A stretch of DNA of 7,242 bases from Thioploca sp. (GTDB lineage: Bacteria > Pseudomonadota > Gammaproteobacteria > Beggiatoales > Beggiatoaceae): NCBI GenBank assembly GCA_011371325.1, contig DRQV01000297.1, forward strand, positions 1 to 7,242, given 5' to 3'. A program made the translations under genes and the position numbers. Shown here piece after piece: positions 1 through 6,593 of the stretch (positions are counted from its first letter, which is position 1; each line of letters opens with the position of its first letter). The notes under the pieces were generated by a model, which did not search any database, had not been told where the DNA came from, and worked only from the letters and a program-made list of their open reading frames with translations.

Positions 1-1
1 A

Positions 2-286
2 ACTGGTTTTTTACTTTCTGTAGCTGGCAAAATAAATTATCCGATGAATGATATACTTTCTGGTAATATGTTGATTGGTTATGAATATATGGACTTTAAC
101 CGAGAAATTGCTGATTGCGAAACTTGTTATTCAGAAAATGTCGGGATTGATGCTGGACTTTTTTTAGGAGCTGGAGTTGGAGTCCGTTTTGGAGAAAATA
201 CGGACTTAAAATTTCAGTATAAAATGTATTTAAATGATGGAGATGTTGATGACCAAGCTTTAATTGGGATTAGTTTTTTACTATAA
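2..286 (+). CDS. Outer-membrane beta-barrel protein, C-terminal part (5' end outside window)
   Basis: The frame is open from the window edge, so this is the last 94 codons of a longer gene, ending in TAA at 284-286. The internal ATG at 44 is probably not the start, because coding-like sequence (TGFLLSVAGKINYP) runs in frame before it. The protein has short amphipathic stretches rich in Gly and aromatic residues, separated by polar turns: LIGYEYMDF, GLFLGAGVGVRFG, LKFQYKMYL and a final ALIGISFLL. This alternation is typical of transmembrane beta-strands in small outer-membrane barrels (OmpW/opacity-porin-like). The last residue is Leu rather than the usual Phe or Trp. A Cys-x-x-Cys pair (DCETCY) lies in what would be a loop. 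The exact family, and whether it is a porin, adhesin or structural barrel, cannot be told from this piece. It is convergent with tgt. Confidence 0.6.
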   Translation, partial: TGFLLSVAGKINYPMNDILSGNMLIGYEYMDFNREIADCETCYSENVGIDAGLFLGAGVGVRFGENTDLKFQYKMYLNDGDVDDQALIGISFLL

Positions 287-308
287 CGTTTTTCCTAAAG
301 AGCTCTCA

Positions 309-343
309 GTACTTTCCCAAATAAAATTTGGGAATATGAGTAC
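309..343. terminator. Hairpin between convergent genes, possible bidirectional terminator
   Basis: A perfect 9-base inverted repeat, TTCCCAAAT (314-322) and ATTTGGGAA (326-334), surrounds a 3-base AAA loop. Outside it a further 5 bp pair, GTACT (309-313) with AGTAC (339-343), across a 4-base bulge (TATG). It lies 22 bases after the stop of the barrel gene and 65 bases beyond the tgt stop, where a shared terminator would be expected. Neither side has a clean run of T, so intrinsic termination is likely but not certain. Confidence 0.5.
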
Positions 344-408
344 GTCAAATTTAGATTAATTTACTACTATAATCATAATTTATTCGATTATTTCTATCCA
401 TAACTAAG

Positions 409-1488
409 TTAATAACCTAATTCAAAAGTATCTAAACGTTGCTCGGAAATAGCTTTGCGTAATTCTTGCATAACATTTTGATAATAATGTAGATTATGTA
501 ATGTATTTAGATTTAAGCCTAAAATTTCTCTAGTTTTATCCAAATGATGTAAATAAGCTCGACTATAATTTTTACAGGTATAACAATCACAATTTTTATC
601 CAATGGTTCAATATCATATTTATACTGACTATTGCGAATCCGTATTACTCCATGACTAGTAAATAAATGGCCATTTCTAGCATTACGAGTTGGCATTACG
701 CAGTCAAACATATCAATTCCAAATTTCACTGCTGTAACTATATCTTCTGGAGTTCCAACTCCCATTAAATATCGAGGTTTGTCCGTTGGTAATTGATTAG
801 CTATATTAGCTAAAATCCGTTGCATATCTGCTTTAGGCTCGCCAACGGATAAACCACCAAGAGCATATCCATCAAAACCAATATCGATTAGTCCGGTTAG
901 TGAAGTTTTACGTAAATGTTCGTACATACCACCTTGCACGATACCAAATAAGGCTGCTGGATTATCAGCATGGGCAATTTTAGAACGAGCCGCCCATCGT
1001 AATGATAATTCCATAGAATCACTGGCTTCTTGTTCAGTAGCTGGATAAGGAGTGCATTCATCAAATATCATCACAATATCAGCTCCTAAATCCCGTTGGA
1101 TTTCCATAGATTCTTCCGGGCCTAAGAAAAATTTATCCCCATTGATTGGAGAGCTAAACATTACTCCTTGTTCGGTTATTTCTCGCATTTTGCCTAAACT
1201 AAATACTTGAAATCCTCCAGAATCAGTTAAGATTGGTTTATCCCAATTCATGAAATCGTGTAAATCACCATGAGCTTTAATTACTTTAGTTCCAGGACGT
1301 AACATTAAGTGGTAAGTATTGCCCAGAATGATTTCTGCTCCAGCCGTAAGAACTTGTTCCGGCATCATGGCTTTAACTGAACCATAAGTTCCTACTGGCA
1401 TAAAAGTAGGGGTTTCCACTGTACCACGAGTAAGATGTAAACTAGCTCGACGAGCAAGTCCATCAGTTGTATGTAATTTAAATTTCAT
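409..1488 (-). CDS. tgt: Queuine tRNA-ribosyltransferase (tRNA-guanine transglycosylase)
   Basis: This enzyme exchanges the wobble guanine 34 of tRNAs for Asp, Asn, His and Tyr with the queuosine precursor preQ1. The 359-residue protein matches bacterial Tgt along its length as I remember E. coli Tgt. The proton-accepting Asp is D89 in TDSGGFQ, the substrate-pocket motif is FDECTPYP (142-149), QGG is at 185-187, and the catalytic nucleophile is D262 in FDCVMPTRNARNG. The zinc site is Cys300, Cys302, Cys305 (CDCYTC) and His331. The start is fixed by MKFKLHTTDG, which aligns with the family N-terminus. No Shine-Dalgarno sequence precedes it. The protein ends right after LDTFELGY, about 16 residues earlier than E. 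coli Tgt (375 aa), but all catalytic and zinc residues are kept, so activity is likely. The usual gammaproteobacterial neighbours queA (upstream) and yajC-secDF (downstream) are absent. Confidence 0.97.
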   Translation of the reverse strand: MKFKLHTTDGLARRASLHLTRGTVETPTFMPVGTYGSVKAMMPEQVLTAGAEIILGNTYHLMLRPGTKVIKAHGDLHDFMNWDKPILTDSGGFQVFSLGKMREITEQGVMFSSPINGDKFFLGPEESMEIQRDLGADIVMIFDECTPYPATEQEASDSMELSLRWAARSKIAHADNPAALFGIVQGGMYEHLRKTSLTGLIDIGFDGYALGGLSVGEPKADMQRILANIANQLPTDKPRYLMGVGTPEDIVTAVKFGIDMFDCVMPTRNARNGHLFTSHGVIRIRNSQYKYDIEPLDKNCDCYTCKNYSRAYLHHLDKTREILGLNLNTLHNLHYYQNVMQELRKAISEQRLDTFELGY

Positions 1489-1553
1489 TTAAGAATTGCT
1501 ATATTACGGCAATATCCTCTGATGATAGGTTGTAATTAATTAAAACTTTTTGC

Positions 1554-1580
1554 TTGAAATTTACGCTTGCGTAACTTCAA
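1554..1580 (-). terminator. Hairpin downstream of folK, possible terminator
   Basis: The arms TTGAA (1554-1558) and TTACGC (1561-1566) pair with GCGTAA (1569-1574) and TTCAA (1576-1580), leaving a small 2-by-1 internal loop. If the closing C-G pair opens, the plus-strand loop is CTTG. Read on the minus strand, it lies 40 bases after the folK stop and is followed by GCAAAAAGTTTTAATTAATT, a moderately T-rich tail. It would separate folB-folK transcripts from tgt, which starts 65 bases further on. Confidence 0.4.
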
Positions 1581-1619
1581 ATTATAGTAGGTGATGATAT
1601 GTAGAAGTTTTATAGATTT

Positions 1620-2126
1620 TTAGGAATTAATTTGGCACGGTTTGGAATATGTACAAGGCCATAATTTTTGTTTACTTTTATCAAAATTTTGCCATAATTC
1701 TGCATAAGTTTTATCAATTATTGGATGTTTAACCGTAGGAGCAATTTCTGCTAGAGGCAATAATACAAAAGCATATTTTAAAATTTCATTTCTTGGGATT
1801 TCTAAGTTATCATCTTTGAGTACAAGAGTATCATATAGTAAAATATCTAAATCTAAAGTACGATTATTAAATCGGTTATCAGTACGTTGCCTATCATTAT
1901 TATCTTCAATATCGTGTAATATTTGAGCAATTGCATAAATTTTTAAATCGGAATCAAAACCAGCTACCAAATTATGAAAATTATCTCCATCAAAACCCAT
2001 AGCTTTAGTTTCATAAATAGAAGATAGAATTAAATCACCAAACTGTCGTTGCATATCTACTAAACCAGATTTAATATAATGTTCTGGGTTAATATTACTA
2101 CCTAAACTAACATAAACTCTGGCCAT
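1620..2126 (-). CDS. folK: 2-amino-4-hydroxy-6-hydroxymethyldihydropteridine diphosphokinase (HPPK)
   Basis: HPPK transfers pyrophosphate from ATP to 6-hydroxymethyl-7,8-dihydropterin, the step before dihydropteroate synthase in folate synthesis. The 168 residues begin with the family hallmark VYVSLGSNI (4-12). The signature NRTLDLDILLY (88-98) supplies the two magnesium-binding aspartates D92 and D94 and the conserved R89. IPRNEILKYAFVLLPLAEIAP (110-130) is the C-terminal family block. The GFDGDNFHNLV segment (44-54) resembles the Pseudomonas/Xanthomonas-like HPPK branch more than E. coli FolK, from memory. Its ATG follows the folB stop by only 2 bases (TAA-TT-ATG), so the two are almost certainly co-transcribed and perhaps translationally coupled. 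I see no Shine-Dalgarno sequence at a usable distance. The C-terminal tail (CTYSKPCQINS) is not part of the conserved domain. Confidence 0.95.
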   Translation of the reverse strand: MARVYVSLGSNINPEHYIKSGLVDMQRQFGDLILSSIYETKAMGFDGDNFHNLVAGFDSDLKIYAIAQILHDIEDNNDRQRTDNRFNNRTLDLDILLYDTLVLKDDNLEIPRNEILKYAFVLLPLAEIAPTVKHPIIDKTYAELWQNFDKSKQKLWPCTYSKPCQINS

Positions 2127-2128
2127 AA

Positions 2129-2485
2129 TTAGAATTTATTGCCTCGTTCAATTATAATTCCAACATCTTTTGCTCCACGTACAGCTCCTGGTTTATGTAA
2201 TTGTAAACGTAACCAAGGTACTGAAAATTCATTTAAAATTATTTCGGTAATTTTTTCTGATAAAGTTTCTACTAATTGAAATTCACTATTACTCACAAAG
2301 TCAATCAAACGTTTAGCCACCGCTTTATAATTAAGAGTATCTTCTAATCGGTCATTTTGAGCAGCTTTACGAATATCAGTTGCCATTTCCAAATCAATTA
2401 TAATAGTTTGTTTAGTTTGACGTTCCCAATCAAATACTCCAATAATTGTATCTATCTTTAACTTTTTTAAATATATTATATCCAT
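2129..2485 (-). CDS. folB: Dihydroneopterin aldolase
   Basis: FolB cleaves 7,8-dihydroneopterin to 6-hydroxymethyl-7,8-dihydropterin and glycolaldehyde, making the substrate of FolK encoded next to it. The length (118 aa) is normal. Conserved parts are the N-terminal strand MDIIYLKKLKIDTIIGVFDWE with Glu21, LNYKAVAKRL with Tyr53, LVETLSEKI with Glu73 (pterin binding) and LHKPGAVRGAKDVGIIIERG with Lys98, the catalytic lysine. Together they match E. coli FolB closely, including the IIERGN ending. The start is the ATG at 2485-2483, which gives the family N-terminus MDI. The spacer to the upstream tolC-like gene is 82 bases without a clear terminator, so read-through from tolC is possible. No strong promoter or Shine-Dalgarno sequence is seen in that gap. 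Confidence 0.96.
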   Translation of the reverse strand: MDIIYLKKLKIDTIIGVFDWERQTKQTIIIDLEMATDIRKAAQNDRLEDTLNYKAVAKRLIDFVSNSEFQLVETLSEKITEIILNEFSVPWLRLQLHKPGAVRGAKDVGIIIERGNKF

Positions 2486-2567
2486 AGTTTTAATGTAGTT
2501 AATAAATTTGAGATTATGTAAATTACTATGACTACTATTAAGATAAGAAATTATGATAAATATTTCA

Positions 2568-3857
2568 TCATTGAATTTCTGACGGCAAATCTATTTGTAA
2601 TGTTTCCAGCAATGTTCCAGTACTTTCTAACACTTTAATAACACTAAATATTTTGGTATATTTTGCCGATATTAATGAAGTTCGGGCATTAAATAACTCA
2701 TTTTCTGAATCAAGCACATCTAATAAACTACGTTGACCTAATTTAAATTGCTCTTTATACGAATTTAATACTGCTTTAGCAGACTTAGTATATTCCTGCA
2801 AATATTTTAATCTAGCTTTAATAGTTTCTAATCCATTCCATGATAGTAATACATCCTCTTCAATTATTCGTTGTGAACTCCGAATGCTTTCCTTTGCTGT
2901 CTTAATTTTTTCTGCTGTTTCTCGAACTCTAGCAGTATCAGCTCCACCACGAAATAAGTTATAACGCATTTTTAGCATTGCAGTCATATCATCATTAGCC
3001 CCTTCAACTCCATCTATATTATCTCTATTTGCTACTCCTAATTCAAAGGTAAAATTAGGCATAAAAGCTGATTTAGACTGATTGTTAGAAGACTTAGCTG
3101 CTGCTAAATTTGCTTTCGCAATTTTCAAATAAGGATGTTTATTTAAAGCTAAGTACAAAGCTTCTTCAGAATTATTAGGCAATTTATCATCGATAGAATC
3201 TGGTAATAATAGTTCTGTTGGTAATTTTCCGGTTACCCGTCGATAATTTATTTCAGCATCACGTAATTTTCCCTTGGCATTAACTAAACTAGATTTGGCC
3301 AAAGATAAACGACTACTACTTTGTTGAATATCAGCTTTTCTACCAGCCCCTCCTTCTACTAATAATTTAATTTGTTCAAGGATTTTTTGGTGAATAACTA
3401 CATTATTTTTAGTTAATTCTAATAATTCTTGGCGACGTAATATTTCTAAATAGACTTCTGAAGTTAATAATGCAATATTTTCACTAGTATTTTTTACTGT
3501 ATTGGCACTTGAATCAGTTAAAAATTTTTGTTGTTCAACTTGATATTTAACTCTAAAACCATCAAATAATATTTGCGATAGAGTTAAGCCAATTTCACTA
3601 CGATTTAAAGTTACATCACCACCAATCAGATTGCGAGTGGTACTGTTGTTACTATTCTCACTACCATAACTACCGTATAATTCTAATGAAGGTAAATAAC
3701 CTGCTTGAACTTTTTTTATAGTCTGTTTTGAAGCACGATAATTACTTACTGTAAGCAACATATCTGGATTAGTCGTCAAAGTATGTTGAATTATTTCATT
3801 TAATGTTTCTGCTTGTAAGCCAAATGATACCAATAATGTCAAAATTATATATTGCAT
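2568..3857 (-). CDS. tolC: TolC-family outer-membrane channel protein
   Basis: TolC-family proteins are trimeric outer-membrane/periplasmic tunnels that take substrates from inner-membrane type I secretion ABC exporters or drug efflux pumps. The 429 residues show the two tandem family repeats. The first has AGYLPSLELYGSYG (52-65), LSQILFDGFR (93-102) and long alpha-helices (about 110-205, including GAGRKADIQQSSSRL). The second has KSAFMPNFTFELG (262-274), MRYNLFRGGAD (297-307) and the hallmark LGQRSLLDVLDSENELFNAR (373-392). This pattern is closest to type I secretion channels of the AggA/LapE kind, but drug efflux is not excluded. Residues 1-16 form a signal peptide with likely cleavage at LQA|ET, although it has no Lys or Arg before the hydrophobic core. 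No ABC exporter or membrane-fusion gene adjoins it, so the channel probably serves pumps encoded elsewhere. The symbol denotes the family, not proven orthology to E. coli tolC. Confidence 0.92.
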   Translation of the reverse strand: MQYIILTLLVSFGLQAETLNEIIQHTLTTNPDMLLTVSNYRASKQTIKKVQAGYLPSLELYGSYGSENSNNSTTRNLIGGDVTLNRSEIGLTLSQILFDGFRVKYQVEQQKFLTDSSANTVKNTSENIALLTSEVYLEILRRQELLELTKNNVVIHQKILEQIKLLVEGGAGRKADIQQSSSRLSLAKSSLVNAKGKLRDAEINYRRVTGKLPTELLLPDSIDDKLPNNSEEALYLALNKHPYLKIAKANLAAAKSSNNQSKSAFMPNFTFELGVANRDNIDGVEGANDDMTAMLKMRYNLFRGGADTARVRETAEKIKTAKESIRSSQRIIEEDVLLSWNGLETIKARLKYLQEYTKSAKAVLNSYKEQFKLGQRSLLDVLDSENELFNARTSLISAKYTKIFSVIKVLESTGTLLETLQIDLPSEIQ

Positions 3858-3891
3858 GAGTACGTATATTAAGAACGTTGTATATTTGCCT

Positions 3892-3918
3892 AGTATATCA
3901 TAATTAACAAAATGTTAA
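3892..3918 (-). promoter_or_regulatory. Promoter of the tolC-like gene
   Basis: Read on the minus strand, TATACT (plus positions 3892-3897) matches the sigma-70 -10 consensus at five of six bases. It is preceded by TGA (3898-3900), giving an extended -10 (TGnTATACT). TTAACA (3913-3918) is a five-of-six -35 box, but the spacer is only 15 bases, so the extended -10 would have to compensate. Transcription would begin near 3885, leaving a leader of about 28 bases before the ATG at 3857. Confidence 0.5.
3904..3918. promoter_or_regulatory. Perfect palindrome over the tolC -35 box, operator candidate
   Basis: TTAACA (3904-3909), AAA and TGTTAA (3913-3918) form a perfect 6-3-6 inverted repeat. One arm coincides with the proposed -35 hexamer and the rest fills part of the promoter spacer. 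A dimeric repressor bound here would block RNA polymerase. Such A+T-rich palindromes also arise by chance in this composition, and no regulator gene is in view. Confidence 0.35.
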
Positions 3919-3954
3919 GAATGGCTATTTGAAATCAACATGGTATGTAGTAAA

Positions 3955-4123
3955 TTATTGAGATATTAAATTTAACATTTCATCAGTTGCTTCTATTAAG
4001 GCTGAAATCATTGTTGGTTCGTCGGATAAATGCCCAGCATTAGGTAGCAAATTTTGCTGTAGGTAAATGTTGTTTTAATAATTGAGAGCTTTCTGGCAAA
4101 CATATTATAAATAAAATATCCTT
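3955..4123 (-). pseudogene. pip: Remnant of prolyl aminopeptidase (proline iminopeptidase), C-terminal end only
   Basis: Translating the minus strand gives DILFIICLPESSQLLKQHLP and then TAKFA (4120 to about 4047). After a frameshift near 4048 it continues as LPNAGHLSDEPTMISALIEA and TDEMLNLISQ, ending in TAA (3957-3955). This corresponds to the end of S33-family prolyl aminopeptidases: the cap-to-core segment around D-x-x-CP-x-x-A-x-x-L, the catalytic-His motif AGH, the E-P motif, and the final alveATD helix. An intact enzyme of about 310-320 residues removes N-terminal proline from peptides. Here only about 55 codons survive, a stop lies two codons before DIL, and the Gly-x-Ser-x-Gly nucleophile region is missing. 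The gene is therefore dead. The assignment rests on remembered family motifs and is fairly specific. Confidence 0.72.
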
Positions 4124-4255
4124 ATTTTAAATTTTAAAAAATTATAACATGAATGAATTTATTGGTGAATAACTTTCCGTTGGTTAGATTGATAATTTAA
4201 GCAATACCTATATATTAATCTCATCAAACTAGTATTAATTCAAACCACTAAAATA

Positions 4256-4548
4256 ATGGGAAGATTTAGAGCTGGATTGATGGTTACGATACCAATTATC
4301 ACAATTTTTACTCATATTCCAGCTTTAGGTAATGTTTATAGATGGATTAATGAGTTTAGGAACTGCGGTAATAGTACATATTGCTATTTTACCAGTTGAA
4401 TTAGATGCTAATTTTAGACGAGCATTACCAATTTTAGCCAAATATATTTCCAAACGAGATCAAATTAGCTACTCGTAGAATTCTTACTGCTTGTGCATTG
4501 ACTTATGTAGCAAGTTCATTAACCAGTTTATTGAATTTATGGCGATAG
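4256..4548 (+). pseudogene. Remnant of YugP-type neutral zinc metallopeptidase, C-terminal part
   Basis: Three frames must be joined. From 4259, GRFRAGLMVTIPIITIFTHI resembles the first membrane-proximal segment after the HExxH region of YugP proteins. From 4329, VMFIDGLMSLGTAVIVHIAI leads into LPVELDANFRRALPIL, the family's LPVEFdAS hallmark. That frame stops at 4476-4478, but from 4462 the neighbouring frame continues as KLATRRILTACALTYVASSL and TSLLNLWR, ending in TAG (4546-4548). This matches the family's closing ALTYVAaaL helix. Intact members (Pfam Zn_peptidase_2) have about 225-230 residues and a zinc-binding HExxH. That motif is not present here, so the protease is non-functional. The frameshifts near 4330 and 4461 are read directly from the sequence. 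Confidence 0.75.
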
Positions 4549-4693
4549 TTAGCTATTTTACGTCATTAACTTTTATGACTTATTATTAAGTAACATAAAT
4601 AATTGTATAGACGAGGCATATTTTTACAATTTGGATATAAATTCTTTTCCAAAAACTTTCAAGATTTAATAAAAAATTTAAAATAAACTCCTT

Positions 4694-6544
4694 ATGACTG
4701 AAAATTCAAATCATCAGCTCGACCCAATTTCTACCCAACCTTTCCCAAATTCTAAAAAAATTTATCTTACTGGCTCACGACCTGATATTAAAGTTCCAAT
4801 GCGAGAAATCAGCTTATCAGAAACTAGAATAGAAAACTCAGCTTCAGAAATAAATCCTCCAATAGCTGTATATGATCCATCTGGTCCTTATACTGATCCT
4901 AATATCACTATAAATGTACGTCGAGGAATTCCAGATATACGCACAACTTGGATACAAGAACGCAATGATACAGAAGTTTTGCCAACAGTAAGTTCTCAAT
5001 ATGGCAAAAATCGGCAATCAGATCCAACTTTAGATGAATTACGTTTTCCAAATTTAAAACAACCTAGGAAAGCTAAAGCTGGTCAAAATGTAACTCAAAT
5101 GCACTATGCTCGTAAGGGAATTATTACTCCAGAAATGGAATTTATTGCCATTCGTGAGAATCAGCAAATACAAGATGAATCGTTAAATTTTCAACATCAA
5201 GGTGAATCATTTGGAGCAACAATTCCTAAAATTATTACTCCAGAATTTGTACGTGATGAAATAGCTCGTGGGCGTGCCATAATCCCAGCTAATATTAATC
5301 ATCCAGAAGTGGAGCCAATGATAATTGGCCGCAATTTTCTGGTAAAAATTAATGCCAATATTGGTAATTCTGCCACTAACTCTTCCATTGAAGAGGAAGT
5401 AGAAAAAATGGTATGGTCAATCCGTTGGGGTGGAGATACAGTTATGGATTTGTCCACTGGCAAAAATATCCATGAGACTAGAGAATGGATTTTGCGTAAT
5501 TCCCCGGTACCAATTGGCACAGTACCACTGTATCAAGCTTTGGAAAAAGTAAATGGCAATCCAGCCGAACTTACTTGGGAATTATTCCGTGATACTCTAA
5601 TTGAACAAGCGGAACAAGGAGTAGACTACTTTACTATCCATGCAGGAGTAAGATTAGCCTATATTCCTATGACAGCTAAACGGCTTACCGGCATAGTATC
5701 TCGTGGTGGTTCTATTATGGCTAAATGGTGTTTAGCTCATCATCAGGAAAGCTTCTTATACACTAAGTTTACTGAAATTTGTGAAATTATGAAAGCTTAT
5801 GATGTAGCTTTTTCTTTAGGAGATGGATTGCGACCGGGTTCTATTGCTGATGCTAATGATGCTGCTCAATTTGCCGAATTAGAAACCTTGGGCGAGTTGA
5901 CTAAAATCGCTTGGCAACATGATGTACAAACCATGATAGAAGGCCCAGGTCATGTGCCTATACATATGATTAAAAAAAATATGGACAAACAGCTAGAAAA
6001 CTGTGATGAAGCACCATTTTATACTTTGGGACCATTGATAACTGATATTTCTCCTGGTTATGATCATATTTCTTCCAGCATTGGGGCAGCTATGATAGGT
6101 TGGTATGGCTGTGCTATGCTTTGTTATGTTACTCCTAAAGAGCATTTAGGTTTGCCAGATAAACATGATGTCCGAGAGGGAATTATTGCTTATAAAATTG
6201 CAGCTCATGCCGCTGATTTAGCTAAAGGTAATTTTGGAGCTCAATATCGTGATAATGCTATTTCTAAAGCTAGATTTGAATTCCGTTGGGAAGATCAATT
6301 TAATTTAGGTTTAGACCCGTTAAAAGCTCAAGAATTTCATGATGAAACTTTGCCGAAAGAATCGGCTAAACAAGCTCATTTTTGTTCTATGTGTGGCCCT
6401 CATTTCTGTGCAATGAAAATAACCCAAGATGTGCGAGATTATGCTAAACAGAAGGAGATTAATAGTATTGATGCGGCTATGAAAGCTGGTTTAAAAGAGA
6501 AAGCTGAAGAATTTAAAAATAAAGGTAGTAAGATTTATCATTAA
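4694..6544 (+). CDS. thiC: Phosphomethylpyrimidine synthase ThiC (HMP-P synthase)
   Basis: ThiC is a radical-SAM enzyme that rearranges 5-aminoimidazole ribotide into 4-amino-5-hydroxymethyl-2-methylpyrimidine phosphate, the pyrimidine half of thiamine. At 616 residues it is near full length (E. coli 631). Residues 1-130 form the proteobacterial N-terminal domain with SRPDIKVPMREI and VYDPSGPYTDP. The catalytic barrel carries QMHYARKGIITPEMEF (135-150), MDLSTGKNIHETREWI (251-266), IHAGVR (315-320), GDGLRPGSI (376-384), IEGPGHVP (415-422) and YVTPKEHLGLP (478-488). The C-terminal 4Fe-4S site is Cys564-x2-Cys567-x4-Cys572 (CSMCGPHFC). His570 stands where Lys is common, probably harmless. The ATG at 4694 gives a sensible N-terminus, but CTCCTT, not a Shine-Dalgarno sequence, precedes it. 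No other thi gene adjoins it. It ends in TAA at 6542-6544. Confidence 0.97.
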   Translation: MTENSNHQLDPISTQPFPNSKKIYLTGSRPDIKVPMREISLSETRIENSASEINPPIAVYDPSGPYTDPNITINVRRGIPDIRTTWIQERNDTEVLPTVSSQYGKNRQSDPTLDELRFPNLKQPRKAKAGQNVTQMHYARKGIITPEMEFIAIRENQQIQDESLNFQHQGESFGATIPKIITPEFVRDEIARGRAIIPANINHPEVEPMIIGRNFLVKINANIGNSATNSSIEEEVEKMVWSIRWGGDTVMDLSTGKNIHETREWILRNSPVPIGTVPLYQALEKVNGNPAELTWELFRDTLIEQAEQGVDYFTIHAGVRLAYIPMTAKRLTGIVSRGGSIMAKWCLAHHQESFLYTKFTEICEIMKAYDVAFSLGDGLRPGSIADANDAAQFAELETLGELTKIAWQHDVQTMIEGPGHVPIHMIKKNMDKQLENCDEAPFYTLGPLITDISPGYDHISSSIGAAMIGWYGCAMLCYVTPKEHLGLPDKHDVREGIIAYKIAAHAADLAKGNFGAQYRDNAISKARFEFRWEDQFNLGLDPLKAQEFHDETLPKESAKQAHFCSMCGPHFCAMKITQDVRDYAKQKEINSIDAAMKAGLKEKAEEFKNKGSKIYH

Positions 6545-6563
6545 TATCTACATTTAATACTTG

Positions 6564-6593
6564 CTAGTCACTATGGATAATCCTAGTGATTAG
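6564..6593 (+). terminator. Hairpin after thiC, possible terminator
   Basis: CTAGTCACTA (6564-6573) pairs with TAGTGATTAG (6584-6593) over 10 bp with one G-T wobble. Past a one-base bulge, GGA (6575-6577) pairs with TCC (6581-6583) around a TAA loop. It begins 19 bases after the thiC stop. The following bases (TTGACCCATATAG) are not a T-run, so it may act as a Rho-linked or 3'-end-protecting structure rather than a classic terminator. Confidence 0.45.

Larger units (their letters stand above)
3858..4693. other. 836-base stretch without an intact gene (divergent tolC/thiC spacer)
   Basis: Besides the tolC promoter and the two gene remnants, three parts remain. The part at 3919-3954 shows nothing. 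The part at 4124-4255 gives no recognisable protein in any frame and is very A+T-rich. The part at 4549-4693 should hold the thiC promoter: TATAAA at 4636-4641 is the best -10 candidate, but no good -35 lies at the right distance. TTTGGA (4630-4635) and TCCAAA (4648-4653) could form a weak 6-bp hairpin around that -10. No TPP riboswitch (thi-box) sequence is visible before thiC. Confidence 0.6.

Noticed and set aside
369..391. Inverted repeat ATAATC / GATTAT downstream of tgt
   Set aside because: A 6-bp weak stem with an 11-base loop; the hairpin at 309-343 is a far better candidate for a termination site.
4256..4399. 47-codon ATG-started frame as a small membrane protein
   Set aside because: The next frame over carries the zinc-peptidase hallmark LPVELDANF across its 3' half, so it is better explained as part of a frameshifted remnant.
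4571..4591. Short inverted repeat ACTTA-TTAT-TAAGT
   Set aside because: Only 5 bp of A+T-rich pairing, expected by chance in this composition.
5299..5520. 73-codon reading frame on the minus strand
   Set aside because: It lies wholly inside thiC, antisense to strongly conserved catalytic sequence, and has no recognisable protein features.
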